This document shows, piece after piece, positions 7,794 to 15,151 of a stretch of DNA of 24,063 nucleotides (positions are counted from its first letter, which is position 1; each line of letters opens with the position of its first letter). The stretch spans positions 1 through 24,063 of the forward strand of contig JBBQPM010000103.1 in the NCBI GenBank assembly GCA_038217425.1, read 5' to 3'. The notes beneath the pieces are model-generated. The model had not been told where the DNA came from. It worked only from the letters and a program-made list of their open reading frames with translations, and made no database searches. Origin of the DNA: JAIEPT01 sp038217425. GTDB lineage: Bacteria > Planctomycetota > Planctomycetia > Gemmatales > Gemmataceae. A program made the position numbers and the translations under genes.

Positions 7794-8354
7794 ATGAAAC
7801 GGATTTCTTCGCTGCTGTTGACGCTGGGCGCCGGGACGCTCACGGCCCTCTTGAGCGGGTGTCTGGGCGCGATCCCGATCCCCATTCCGATGCAGCCCTG
7901 GGTGGCGGATCGGATCGAGGAACGGCTGGTCAACAAGAACGACTTCCGCACGCCGATCTTGTCGCCGTTGCCTCCCGGGCATCGTCCGCTGTGCGAGGAT
8001 CCGCCCGACCGCGCGGAGATTTTGCGGGCGATGCCGCGCGTGGCCCGCGGAGTGCCTTACATCTACGAAGAATTCCGCGACGACATCGAGTTCACGATCG
8101 AGAAGGAAGTCGACGTCGTCGACCCGCCTCGCATGATGCCATTGGTGGGACCGGTGCAGCTGCATCACTGTCACTGGAAGTGCACGGTCTACTACACGGA
8201 GACGATCGAGTCGTGTTATCCGTTCCCCTTCCACGTCAAGAAACGGCGTGTCGAAGTGGTGTACATCGACAAGGATCACTTGCACCAGTGCGTGATGGGG
8301 CCCGAGGCGATCAATTCGATGTCGCGCGATCTGAATCCGACGCGGTTCCCGTAG
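7794..8354 (+). CDS. Lipoprotein of unknown function
   Basis: 186 residues. The lipoprotein signal peptide ends in LLSGC (Cys23). The mature part begins with a proline-rich 'AIPIPIPMQPW', then an alpha/beta region with 'YIYEEFRDDIEFTIEKEVD' and a Cys/His-containing stretch 'LHHCHWKCTVYYTETIESCYPFPF' type segment (about 122-145), and ends with 'DLNPTRFP'. The Cys and His cluster could bind a metal or form disulfides, but no known motif is matched. I do not recognise the family; similar short lipoproteins are common in planctomycetes. The start is the ATG at 7794, with a weak AAGGG upstream. The next gene begins 50 bp later on the same strand and is also exported, so they may be co-expressed. 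Confidence 0.75.
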   Translation: MKRISSLLLTLGAGTLTALLSGCLGAIPIPIPMQPWVADRIEERLVNKNDFRTPILSPLPPGHRPLCEDPPDRAEILRAMPRVARGVPYIYEEFRDDIEFTIEKEVDVVDPPRMMPLVGPVQLHHCHWKCTVYYTETIESCYPFPFHVKKRRVEVVYIDKDHLHQCVMGPEAINSMSRDLNPTRFP

Positions 8355-8404
8355 CGCGGTAGTCGAGTCGATTGAATCCCGCACGGATGTGGAAGGAGCT
8401 GTCG

Positions 8405-9412
8405 GTGAAGACGCAACGCTGGGAACGATGGTTGTCGCTGGCCCTCTGCCTTTCGAGTACGGGCGCCGTCGTCGCGCAAGCGCCCGTCGTCGTCACGGCG
8501 CCCGAAGCCTCGGCCGACAAGCGGCGTACGGAGATCGAGGTCCAGCTCGCCTGGCTTGCCGACCCGGTGACGTTTCCGCATTATCTCGAAGCCCATCTCC
8601 TCGGTTCGCGTCTGGAGATTCGTGGCCACGTCCCCAACAAGCAGGTCCACGAGCACGCGCTGAAACTTGCGATGGCGCAGTCGCCGCTGGACATCCTGGA
8701 TGCGATCCGCGAGACGCCCGGCTGCGAAACGCGGCCGCAGATCGGCACGGCCGATTCTGTCCGTGCGTTGGCGCAGGCGCAATTGAAGCGGCTTTTTCCC
8801 AGCGAGACGGTGACGGTGGCGGTGCGCGAGGGGGGCCAGGTCGCGCTCTCGGGCAAGGTCGCGACGTGGGAACAAAAGTCGGCGCTCGCTCAGGCGCTTC
8901 GTCATGTGCCGGGCTGCACGAGCCTCGTGAATGGGCTATCGGTGGAAATTCGGGGCGCCCTGAAAAAGGGAAGCCAAACGATCACGATGGCCCGCGACGA
9001 CGACACGGGGCCGGAGGTAATTTTCATCACGCCGGTGCTGAGCGTGGCGACGAATCCCGCGCCGTCGTCGGGGGAACCTTCGCAGATTCCGGTGGTAAAG
9101 GCGCCGGAGCCGCGCGTCGAGACGCCGAGCATCGCGGTGAAGATGCCGGAACCGAAAGTGGAGACGCCTGGATTAGCGGTGAAGGTTCCAGCGGCTACTG
9201 TGCAAGTCAATCGCCACACGGAGCTGGAAAAGACGCTGTCGGCCCGGATTCCGCAGACACTCAAGATCATGGTGCAAGAGGCGCGTGGCAATCAACTCCG
9301 CATCGATCTCTGGGTGCGCTCGGAAGCCGAGGGCTACCAGGCGGCCGGGGTACTCAATCGCATCGACGAGTTAGGCAAGTATCACTGCGACATCCACATT
9401 CATCATGAATAG
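8405..9412 (+). CDS. Exported protein with BON-like modules
   Basis: 335 residues from a GTG start. The strong GGAAGGAG at 8391-8398, six bases before the GTG at 8405, decides this start over the ATG at 8387 and TTG at 8372. The signal peptide is residues 1-26. Three segments look like BON (phospholipid-binding, OsmY-like) modules: about 42-104 ('LEIRGHVPNKQVHEHAL'), 117-182 ('VALSGKVATWEQKSAL... VNGLSV') and 272-333 ('RIDLWVRSEAEGYQAAGVLNRI'). Between the second and third is a proline-rich linker with two 14-residue repeats (233-246 and 247-260, pattern xPEPxVETPxxAVK). BON proteins usually act at membranes or bind secretion components; the role here is unknown. Confidence 0.75.
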   Translation: MKTQRWERWLSLALCLSSTGAVVAQAPVVVTAPEASADKRRTEIEVQLAWLADPVTFPHYLEAHLLGSRLEIRGHVPNKQVHEHALKLAMAQSPLDILDAIRETPGCETRPQIGTADSVRALAQAQLKRLFPSETVTVAVREGGQVALSGKVATWEQKSALAQALRHVPGCTSLVNGLSVEIRGALKKGSQTITMARDDDTGPEVIFITPVLSVATNPAPSSGEPSQIPVVKAPEPRVETPSIAVKMPEPKVETPGLAVKVPAATVQVNRHTELEKTLSARIPQTLKIMVQEARGNQLRIDLWVRSEAEGYQAAGVLNRIDELGKYHCDIHIHHE

Positions 9413-9419
9413 TGCGGAA

Positions 9420-9525
9420 GGCGAGCGGGGGACGTTAGTCCCCCGGTACAGAATTTTCCGCCGACGCCCAACTCCCATTCCTGCATTTGCGTCACGTACC
9501 GGGGGACTAACGTCCCCCGCTCGCC
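9420..9525. repeat. Long inverted repeat, family B (30-bp perfect arms)
   Basis: Arms 9420-9449 and 9496-9525 are perfectly complementary over 30 bp, with a 46-nt unrelated loop. Each arm holds an inner near-palindrome (gggggac-gttag-tccccc). The same arm sequence occurs at 14924-15091. The repeat fills the gap between the convergent BON-protein gene and hemC, and may serve as a bidirectional terminator. Confidence 0.9.
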
Positions 9526-9531
9526 TAATCG

Positions 9532-10431
9532 CTACAACTTCGCCCCCTGCCCGCGCAGCTCGTCGGCCAACTCCTGGCCCAGATTCTCGGGCGCGTCGAG
9601 CGCTCCCGAGCGCGACGCCTCCCAGCGGATTTGACCGTCGCCGGAAAGCACGACGCCGCGCAGGTGCAGTCCGTTCGCGTCAACTCGACTCATCGTTCCG
9701 ATCGGCACCTGGCAACCGCCGCCCAGAGCCCGCAACAGCGCCCGCTCCGCGAAGACGCCGGCGCGCGTCGCAGCGTCGTTCAAAGCTCCTAAATACCCAA
9801 TCGTACGTGAATCGCCGGTGCGGCACTCGATGCCGAGCGCCCCCTGCCCGACCGCCGGCAACATCCAGGCGGGATCCAGCACCTCGGTGATTTCGCGTTC
9901 CAGGCCCAAACGAATCAATCCCGCCTCGGCCAGCAGCGTCGCGTCGAAATCCTGTTCCACGAGCTTGCGCAAACGCGTGTCGACGTTGCCGCGAATGTCG
10001 ACCAGCGTGAGGTCCGGCCTGCGATAGAGCACCTGCGCCCGGCGCCGCAAACTGCTCGTCGCCACTACCGCGCCGTGCGGCAGCTCCGCAAACGAACGGT
10101 GCTTCTTCGAAACCAGGGCGTCGCCCATCGGCCCGCGCGCCGGCACCGCGGCCAACTCCAGGCCCGCCACCGCGAATGTCGGCAGATCCTTCAAACTGTG
10201 CACGGCCACGTCGACGCGGTCGTCGAGCAATGCCTGCTGGATCGCCTTCGTGAACAGGCCGTCGCCCCCCAGCACGGAAAGCGGCGCGGTCTGTACCTGA
10301 TCGCCGGTGGTTTGAATTTCGACGAGTTCGATCTCGAGATCGGGATGCAGCGCACGCAACCGCCCCGAAACGAAGTGGGCCTGCCAGAGCGCCAGCGGAC
10401 TGCCGCGCGTGCCGATACGAAGAGCATTCAT
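9532..10431 (-). CDS. hemC: Hydroxymethylbilane synthase (porphobilinogen deaminase)
   Basis: 299 residues, slightly short of but consistent with the usual 305-315. The enzyme joins four porphobilinogen units into hydroxymethylbilane in tetrapyrrole (haem) synthesis in the cytoplasm. Diagnostic blocks: 'RIGTRGSPLALWQA' at the N-terminus, 'VAVHSLKDLPT' with the catalytic aspartate (Asp82), 'ATSSLRRRAQ' (124-133) for substrate acetate and propionate groups, 'VDIRGNVDTRL', and 'LGGGCQVPIG' with the cysteine (Cys240) that carries the dipyrromethane cofactor. The ATG at 10431 overlaps the TGA of the upstream HIT gene by 4 bases, so translation is probably coupled. No other haem gene is in the window. 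Confidence 0.97.
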   Translation of the reverse strand: MNALRIGTRGSPLALWQAHFVSGRLRALHPDLEIELVEIQTTGDQVQTAPLSVLGGDGLFTKAIQQALLDDRVDVAVHSLKDLPTFAVAGLELAAVPARGPMGDALVSKKHRSFAELPHGAVVATSSLRRRAQVLYRRPDLTLVDIRGNVDTRLRKLVEQDFDATLLAEAGLIRLGLEREITEVLDPAWMLPAVGQGALGIECRTGDSRTIGYLGALNDAATRAGVFAERALLRALGGGCQVPIGTMSRVDANGLHLRGVVLSGDGQIRWEASRSGALDAPENLGQELADELRGQGAKL

Positions 10432-10892
10432 GTCGATTCTTCCGGAGTTCGGCCGACGAGCCAGGAGCGAAGTCGGTCAATGGTTTCGCTACGGGCGAGC
10501 GGGCCGGTTTGCAGGCGTAGCTTTTCCGCGGGATCGCGTTCGGCGCGATCGAGCGCGAGCCAGACCGCCTGCCGGGCGTCGGGATCGTCGGGCGAGCGCG
10601 AGAAGAGATGCCAGTGCATATGGGGCACCTGATTGCCGAGCATCTCGTAGTTCATCTTGCCGGGCTGGAAGACGCTGTGAATCGCCTGGGCCAGCAGTGT
10701 CATTTCGTCGAGATAGAACCGACGCGCTTCGGGGGCGAGGTCGAACAGTTCGCGCGTGTGCGAACGATGCACGAGCACGCAGTACCCGGCGTAATATTGC
10801 CAGGGACCGAGGTAGGCGATCGATTGGCCGAAACGCCAGACGACGTCGGCGTTCTGGGTGAGCTTCAGGCAGAGCGGGCAGTTGGCGTCCAT
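10428..10892 (-). CDS. HIT-family protein (nucleotide hydrolase/transferase)
   Basis: 154 residues. The histidine triad is 'HMHWHLFSR' (His91, His93, His95), preceded by 'GNQVPH' as in the HIT superfamily, which cleaves phosphate from nucleotide conjugates such as ApnA or AMP-lysine. N-terminal 'CPLC' (Cys5, Cys8) may be half of a zinc site, as in some HIT proteins. 'YCVLVHRSHTRELFDL' is the usual beta-strand and helix before the triad. The frame runs on upstream to 11234 through the CACAGAG repeats; the ATG at 10892 is taken because it gives the normal N-terminus. The stop overlaps the hemC start by 4 bp. A link between this HIT protein and haem synthesis is not known to me. Confidence 0.85.
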   Translation of the reverse strand: MDANCPLCLKLTQNADVVWRFGQSIAYLGPWQYYAGYCVLVHRSHTRELFDLAPEARRFYLDEMTLLAQAIHSVFQPGKMNYEMLGNQVPHMHWHLFSRSPDDPDARQAVWLALDRAERDPAEKLRLQTGPLARSETIDRLRSWLVGRTPEEST

Positions 10893-10953
10893 CGCGTCAT
10901 TGTAAAACGCGGCGTGCGAATCGGCAGCGGAATTCGCAGGAGCAGCAGAAATG

Positions 10954-11323
10954 CAAGCCACAGAGGGCACAGAGGACACCGAGAGAGAAACAGGAACGAC
11001 GAAAAGCGATCCTTTGCCTTTTCTCTCTGTGTCCTCTGTGCCCTCTGTGGCTGCATTGAATTTCGGAGGCTCACTTCGCAGGCATGCTCGGCGTGAGCGG
11101 CTTTGCCTCGAGCGCCGCCTCGATCCACAGGGCGTGCCGGAACAAGCCACAGAGGGCACAGAGGACACCGAGAGAGAAACAGGAACGACGAAAAGCGATC
11201 TTGCCCTTTCTCTCTGTGTCCTCTGTGGCTGCATTTAATTTCGGAGGCTCACTTCGCAGGCATGCTCGGCGTGAGCGGCTTTGCCTCGAGCGCCGCCTCG
11301 ATCCACAGGGCGTGCCGGAACAA
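10954..11323. repeat. Tandem duplication (189 and about 180 bp) carrying CACAGAG inverted repeats and an amidase 3' end
   Basis: Copy 1 is 10954-11142 and copy 2 is 11143-11323; they are nearly identical except for a gap of about 10 bp in the CTCTGTG arm of copy 2. Each copy starts with an inverted repeat of the ccacagagggcacagagga type (copy 1 arms about 10956-10987 and 11022-11052). Each ends with the last 23 codons and stop of the amidase gene. The real amidase end is in copy 2; copy 1 holds a dead duplicate. This explains the 356-bp gene-free stretch 10893-11248. Confidence 0.9.
11071..11142 (-). pseudogene. Duplicated 3' fragment of the amidase gene
   Basis: This segment repeats the last 23 codons and the TGA of the amidase gene (11249-11320), essentially base for base, but has no start or upstream domain. 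It is a by-product of the tandem duplication and not expected to be translated. Confidence 0.8.
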
Positions 11324-12556
11324 CTCCGCCTCCGACCACGCCGGGCCGACGAGCTGAATCGCCAACGGCAACCCGTCTGCCAGCTGCCCCGTCGGGAACG
11401 AGATCGTCGGCAGCCCGGTGAAACTCCACGGGGAGTTGAACGCGGGATTGCCGGTCGTGTCGGCGGCGGGCGCGGGGCCCGTCGTCGCCGGCGTCAGCAG
11501 CACCTGGCAATGGCGAAAGACGTCGGGCATGGCGAGTTTCATGCGATCTTGATGCGCGCGGGCGAATACGTAGGCGTCGGCGGGAGTCGCCAGGCCCTCC
11601 TCGACCAGGCTGCGAATGCGCGGGCTGAACCCGCTCGGATCCTTCTGGAAACGCGGACGGTGAAACTGCGCCGCCTCCACCGCCATAATGATGCGATGCT
11701 GAATCAGCACGTCACGGAACTCGCCCGGCAGCGCCACTTCGCGGATCGTGACGCCCCTTTGTCGCAGACGTTCGCAGTTCTCCTCGACCGCCGCGTTCAC
11801 GCTCGGCTCGGCCTGTTCCTCGAAGAGGCCGCGGAGTCTGCCCACGACGGGCATCTCGGCGATCGGCACGAGCGCGGGCCCGGCGGGACGGAGGATTTCG
11901 AACATGGCGCCCAGGTCGCGGACGCAGCGCGCCATCGGGCCGGGATGATCCATCGACGCCGACAGCGGCATGACCCCGGCGCACGACAGGGCGCCGAACG
12001 TCGGCTTGAGCCCCGCGACGCCGCAGAAGGACGCCGGGCGCGTGATCGAGCCGCCAGTCTGCGAGCCCATCGCTCCCAGACACATGCGCGTCGCCAGCGC
12101 CGCCGCCGAGCCGCTGCTGGAACCGCCCGGCGTCTGCGACGTCTTCCACGGATTGCGCGTCACCGGGGGATCGAAACTGGCGAACTGCGTGGTCACCGTC
12201 TTGCCGAGAAAGACCGCGCCGGCGGCACGCAGCGCGCGGATCGTCGGCGCGTCCTCGCGCGCGATGCTCTGCGCCCACGGGCCATACCCCGCCGCCGTTG
12301 GCCAATCGGCCACGTCGAAGATGTCCTTGATGCCGATCGGGATCCCATGCAGAGGCCCGCGCAGCCGACCTTCGCGCAGCTCCCGCGTCCGCTCCTGGGC
12401 AACCGCGCGGGTCCCCTCGCGATCGATCGACACCCAGGCGTGCACGGTGCTTTCCCAGCGTTCGATCTGGGCGAAGCAATCTTCCAGTAGATCGATCGGC
12501 GTGACGGCGCCGCGGCGCAGGGCCTCCGCGGCTTCGTGAATCGTTTCCAACGGCAT
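11249..12556 (-). CDS. Amidase signature family hydrolase (GatA-like)
   Basis: 435 residues. The Ser-cisSer-Lys triad is visible: Lys77 in 'GIPIGIKDIF', the glycine/serine loop 'TPGGSSSGSAAA' (142-153, cis-Ser about 146) and the nucleophile Ser170 in 'GSQTGGSITRPASFCG'. These enzymes hydrolyse amide bonds; GatA uses the same fold for tRNA amidotransfer. No gatB or gatC neighbour is present and the C-terminal half is short, so a stand-alone amidase is more likely than GatA. The ATG at 12556 has GGGGAG eight bases upstream. Uma2 ends 33 bp upstream on the same strand. The 3' end is duplicated downstream. Confidence 0.88.
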   Translation of the reverse strand: MPLETIHEAAEALRRGAVTPIDLLEDCFAQIERWESTVHAWVSIDREGTRAVAQERTRELREGRLRGPLHGIPIGIKDIFDVADWPTAAGYGPWAQSIAREDAPTIRALRAAGAVFLGKTVTTQFASFDPPVTRNPWKTSQTPGGSSSGSAAALATRMCLGAMGSQTGGSITRPASFCGVAGLKPTFGALSCAGVMPLSASMDHPGPMARCVRDLGAMFEILRPAGPALVPIAEMPVVGRLRGLFEEQAEPSVNAAVEENCERLRQRGVTIREVALPGEFRDVLIQHRIIMAVEAAQFHRPRFQKDPSGFSPRIRSLVEEGLATPADAYVFARAHQDRMKLAMPDVFRHCQVLLTPATTGPAPAADTTGNPAFNSPWSFTGLPTISFPTGQLADGLPLAIQLVGPAWSEAELFRHALWIEAALEAKPLTPSMPAK

Positions 12557-12589
12557 GCTCAATTCTCCCCAAATAACTCGGAACTTGTT

Positions 12590-13273
12590 TCACTTTGTCG
12601 AGCGCTTGCGCTTCGCCGCCAGGCGCTCGACGAACTTTTGGTGTTCGTCCGAGGCGATGCCTTCGTGCAACTTTGCGAGAACCTTGGCGTGGTCATTGCC
12701 AAACAATGCGGCGCTATCGAGCCAGAGCCCGGGGAAGACATGCGAGCGCCAGACGCCGTCCGCGTCAGGCTTCATCTGCTTGTATTTTCCTTTCACGAGC
12801 CGGTGCCAGCGGAGTTCTTTTTTCTTCAGCAAGAACACGAGATATTCCTGGACGCCGGCGCTTTCGTAAATGTTCAGCTTCTGGTGTAGGTCAAAGCTGG
12901 CGCTGGAGTGAGCGAGTTCGAAGATCAGTTCGGGAGCGCCCTCGACATACTCTTCGCCCCCGGACTTGCCGCCGCATTCGGGAAGGATCGCAAGGAAGCC
13001 ATCCGGTTGCAGGCACTCGTCGCCCATAAAGGTTGTGGCATTGTTGCCTCCTTCGCATCCTTGCGTTTGAGCTTCGTACGCCAAAAGCCAGCCGGAAACG
13101 CGTCGGTCCTTGGTGCTGTGTTCTCTTCTCAACGGTGATGGCATGTAAACGATCCCTCCGATAAGCTCGGCGAATTTGACGTCGGGCAGCTGTTCCCAAA
13201 TGTGAAGGAACTCCTCGCGCGTCAAGTTGTCGCCGTTATTCAATGTGACTTCAGTCGAAAGGTCGGTCGCCAT
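12590..13273 (-). CDS. Uma2-family (DUF820) putative restriction endonuclease-like protein
   Basis: 227 residues. Family marks: 'FAELIGGIVYMPSP' (34-47), 'LQPDGFLAI' with Asp91, 'GAPELIFELAHSSASFDLHQKLNIYESAGVQEYLV' type block with Glu119 and Lys132, together the PD-(D/E)xK nuclease core. Uma2 proteins are found in many copies in planctomycetes and cyanobacteria and their role is unknown. The ATG at 13273 has GGGGAG seven bases upstream; the ATG at 13279 would be only one base from it. The lysine-rich C-terminus 'RLAAKRKRSTK' could bind nucleic acid. It diverges from the VWA gene and precedes the amidase by 33 bp. Confidence 0.85.
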   Translation of the reverse strand: MATDLSTEVTLNNGDNLTREEFLHIWEQLPDVKFAELIGGIVYMPSPLRREHSTKDRRVSGWLLAYEAQTQGCEGGNNATTFMGDECLQPDGFLAILPECGGKSGGEEYVEGAPELIFELAHSSASFDLHQKLNIYESAGVQEYLVFLLKKKELRWHRLVKGKYKQMKPDADGVWRSHVFPGLWLDSAALFGNDHAKVLAKLHEGIASDEHQKFVERLAAKRKRSTK

Positions 13274-13409
13274 GTGCATGCTCCCCGGAGTCTTTGGGCG
13301 TTCGACCTGTATTCTAATGCCGGCGCTCCGACGATCCAACCTGGGAAATCGGTCCGGCCGGCTGCTACAATGATGAGTGTTGCGCATTCTTCTCGCCGCG
13401 AGGCTCGTC

Positions 13410-14570
13410 ATGGCTGAGTTCGATTTTTCCCAGTGGGACGGCTCCCAGGATTTCCAACCCCTCTCCGCTGACGCCACCTTCGATCAACTCTCCGACTACC
13501 TTCTCGAGCACGGCGAACACGTCCTCCGACAGCTCGAACGCCTGGCGCCTGACGAGGCCGATATCCTGCAAAAACTGCTCAAGGAAGGTTTTCTCGAAAA
13601 AGACGAGAAGGGCAAACTCAGCCTCGGCCCCAAGGGTGTGCGCCGGATCGAGACCAAGGCGCTCGAGGAACTCTTTCAGATCACCAAAAAGGACTCCTTC
13701 GGCAAACACGCGACCGAGTTTCGCGGCGCCGGGCAGATGCGGCACGAAGATTCCAAACCGTACGAGTTCGGCGATCCGGTCGCGAATCTCAACCTGCACG
13801 AAACGCTCAAGAACGCCGTCATTCGCGAGGGCAAGGAGGGCCGCGTCCGCAACGAGGGGCCGGTCGTCTCGCTCGAAGAGGACGACTTCGTCGTGCACGA
13901 AATGGAATATCAGACCAGCTGCGCGACCGTGCTGCTCATCGACATGAGCGGGTCGATGGCCCGTTACGGCAAATATTACCACGCAAAGAAAGTCGCCCTG
14001 GCGCTGCTCGCCTTGACGCGGAGCCGTTACACCGAGGATACGCTCAAGATCTTCGGGTTCTACACCTATGCGAGTCCGCTGACGGAGAAGGGGCTGCTGC
14101 AGTCCTCGCCCAAGCAGGTGAGCATCTTCGATAGCCGAGTCTTCATGCGGGTCAACCTCGACAATCCGCCCGGATTTGTGCCGGAGCATTTCACGAATAT
14201 CCAGGCGGGGCTCAAGTTCGCCCGGAATTATCTGTCGAAGCAGCCGGCGGGGAACAAACAGATCATTTGCATCACCGACGGCGAACCCACGGCCCATCTG
14301 GAGGGTCGTGAACTGGTGCTGATGTACCCGCCCAGCGAGAAGACGGCGCGGTACACGCTGCAGGAGGCGGCTGCGTGCCAGCGCGCGGGCATTACGATCA
14401 GCACGTTCGCCCTGATCGAGGATTACTTTTACCTGGGATTGCAGAATTTCGTCGATCAAATGGCTCGCGTCGCCCAGGGTTTGGCGATATACTGCAATGC
14501 AGGTGAGTTGGGCCGATATGTCCTTGAAGGCTTCGTCAAAGGTCGGCGAACGCGCAAGCACATGAGGTAA
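13410..14570 (+). CDS. Von Willebrand factor A domain protein
   Basis: 386 residues. An N-terminal helical region (1-165) rich in charged residues precedes a VWA domain beginning 'SCATVLLIDMSGSMARYG', with the MIDAS metal motif DMSGS (178-182). Conserved threonine and aspartate positions follow in 'FTNIQAGLKFARNYL' and 'QIICITDGEP'. No signal peptide, so it is probably cytoplasmic. Such VWA proteins normally work with a MoxR- or magnesium-chelatase-like AAA ATPase, but none is encoded next to it here. Start: ATG at 13410 behind GAGG; the frame extends to 13377 without a better signal. clpS follows after 2 bp, so the two are almost certainly co-transcribed. Confidence 0.85.
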   Translation: MAEFDFSQWDGSQDFQPLSADATFDQLSDYLLEHGEHVLRQLERLAPDEADILQKLLKEGFLEKDEKGKLSLGPKGVRRIETKALEELFQITKKDSFGKHATEFRGAGQMRHEDSKPYEFGDPVANLNLHETLKNAVIREGKEGRVRNEGPVVSLEEDDFVVHEMEYQTSCATVLLIDMSGSMARYGKYYHAKKVALALLALTRSRYTEDTLKIFGFYTYASPLTEKGLLQSSPKQVSIFDSRVFMRVNLDNPPGFVPEHFTNIQAGLKFARNYLSKQPAGNKQIICITDGEPTAHLEGRELVLMYPPSEKTARYTLQEAAACQRAGITISTFALIEDYFYLGLQNFVDQMARVAQGLAIYCNAGELGRYVLEGFVKGRRTRKHMR

Positions 14571-14572
14571 CG

Positions 14573-14917
14573 ATGAGCGAAACGTCCACGCTTCCAGATG
14601 TCCAGGTCCGCCCCAAGCGCAAGCCCCAGCGGGAAGAAAAAACTCGGCAGATGCCGATGTACCACGTCATCCTGCTCAACGACGACGATCACACCTACGA
14701 ATACGTCGTCCACATGCTGATGACGCTGTTCGGCCATCCCGTCGAGCGCAGTTTCAAGATGGCCCAGGAAGTCGACAAGACGGGTCGAGTGATCGTCGAC
14801 ACGACGACGCTGGAGCGCGCGGAGCTCAAGCGCGACCAGATCCACGCGTTCGGCGCTGACCCGCTGCTGGCGCGCTGCAAGGGATCGATGTCCGCCGTGA
14901 TCGAGCCGACGGAATAG
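14573..14917 (+). CDS. clpS: ClpS adaptor of the ClpA(C)P protease
   Basis: 114 residues. A flexible basic N-terminus (1-28) leads into the ClpS core 'YHVILLNDDDHTYEYVVHML' and ends 'RCKGSMSAVIEPTE'. ClpS delivers N-end-rule substrates to ClpAP/ClpCP. The acidic 'NDDD' (36-39) matches the N-degron pocket residues. At the position of the E. coli pocket histidine (His66 in 'AVHYQG') this protein has Asp68 in 'EVDKTG', so substrate recognition may differ; I believe this is shared by planctomycete ClpS proteins. The conserved 'ERAELKRDQIHAFG' helix replaces the usual 'AEVKVAMV'-type region. It follows the VWA gene by 2 bp. No clpA or clpP is in the window. Confidence 0.88.
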   Translation: MSETSTLPDVQVRPKRKPQREEKTRQMPMYHVILLNDDDHTYEYVVHMLMTLFGHPVERSFKMAQEVDKTGRVIVDTTTLERAELKRDQIHAFGADPLLARCKGSMSAVIEPTE

Positions 14918-14923
14918 CTCCAA

Positions 14924-15091
14924 GGCGAGCGGGGGACGTTAGTCCCCCGGTACAGAATCCATCTGCAACACCGCGTTTCCTGTTTTTCGATTCTCTCAAG
15001 AAGTCACGTACCGGGGGACTTACGTCCCCCGCTCGCCGTTCTTGGTTTTCTCCAGAAGTCACGTACCGGGGACTTACGTCCCCCGCTCGCC
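14924..15091. repeat. Inverted repeat, family B, with one left arm and two right arms
   Basis: The left arm 14924-14953 is identical to the 9420-9449 arm. It is followed by two right arms, 15008-15037 and 15063-15091 (the latter lacks one G), each with one base different from the perfect complement. Two right arms in direct repeat mean alternative hairpins can form. It occupies the gap between clpS and the helicase. Confidence 0.9.
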
Positions 15092-15151
15092 TTTTTGCCC
15101 GCCCAAGAGTAAACTGACTATTTGAGCTTCGCGGGCAGGACGGAACCGAGA

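Noticed and set aside
10954..11234. Coding sequence through the CACAGAG repeats upstream of the HIT gene
   Set aside because: The open frames there translate the repeat on both strands; peptide is repetitive (SVSSVPSVA) and lacks any start signal.
11084..12490. 468-residue open frame on the plus strand
   Set aside because: Antisense to the amidase, whose catalytic motifs are intact; it begins within the duplicated repeat.
13343..13371. Promoter for the VWA gene with TACAAT at 13366
   Set aside because: No acceptable -35 sequence at 16-18 bp upstream.
14924..15091. Possible short CRISPR array
   Set aside because: Only two right arms in direct orientation plus an inverted left arm, unequal spacers, no cas genes; better explained as an inverted-repeat unit.
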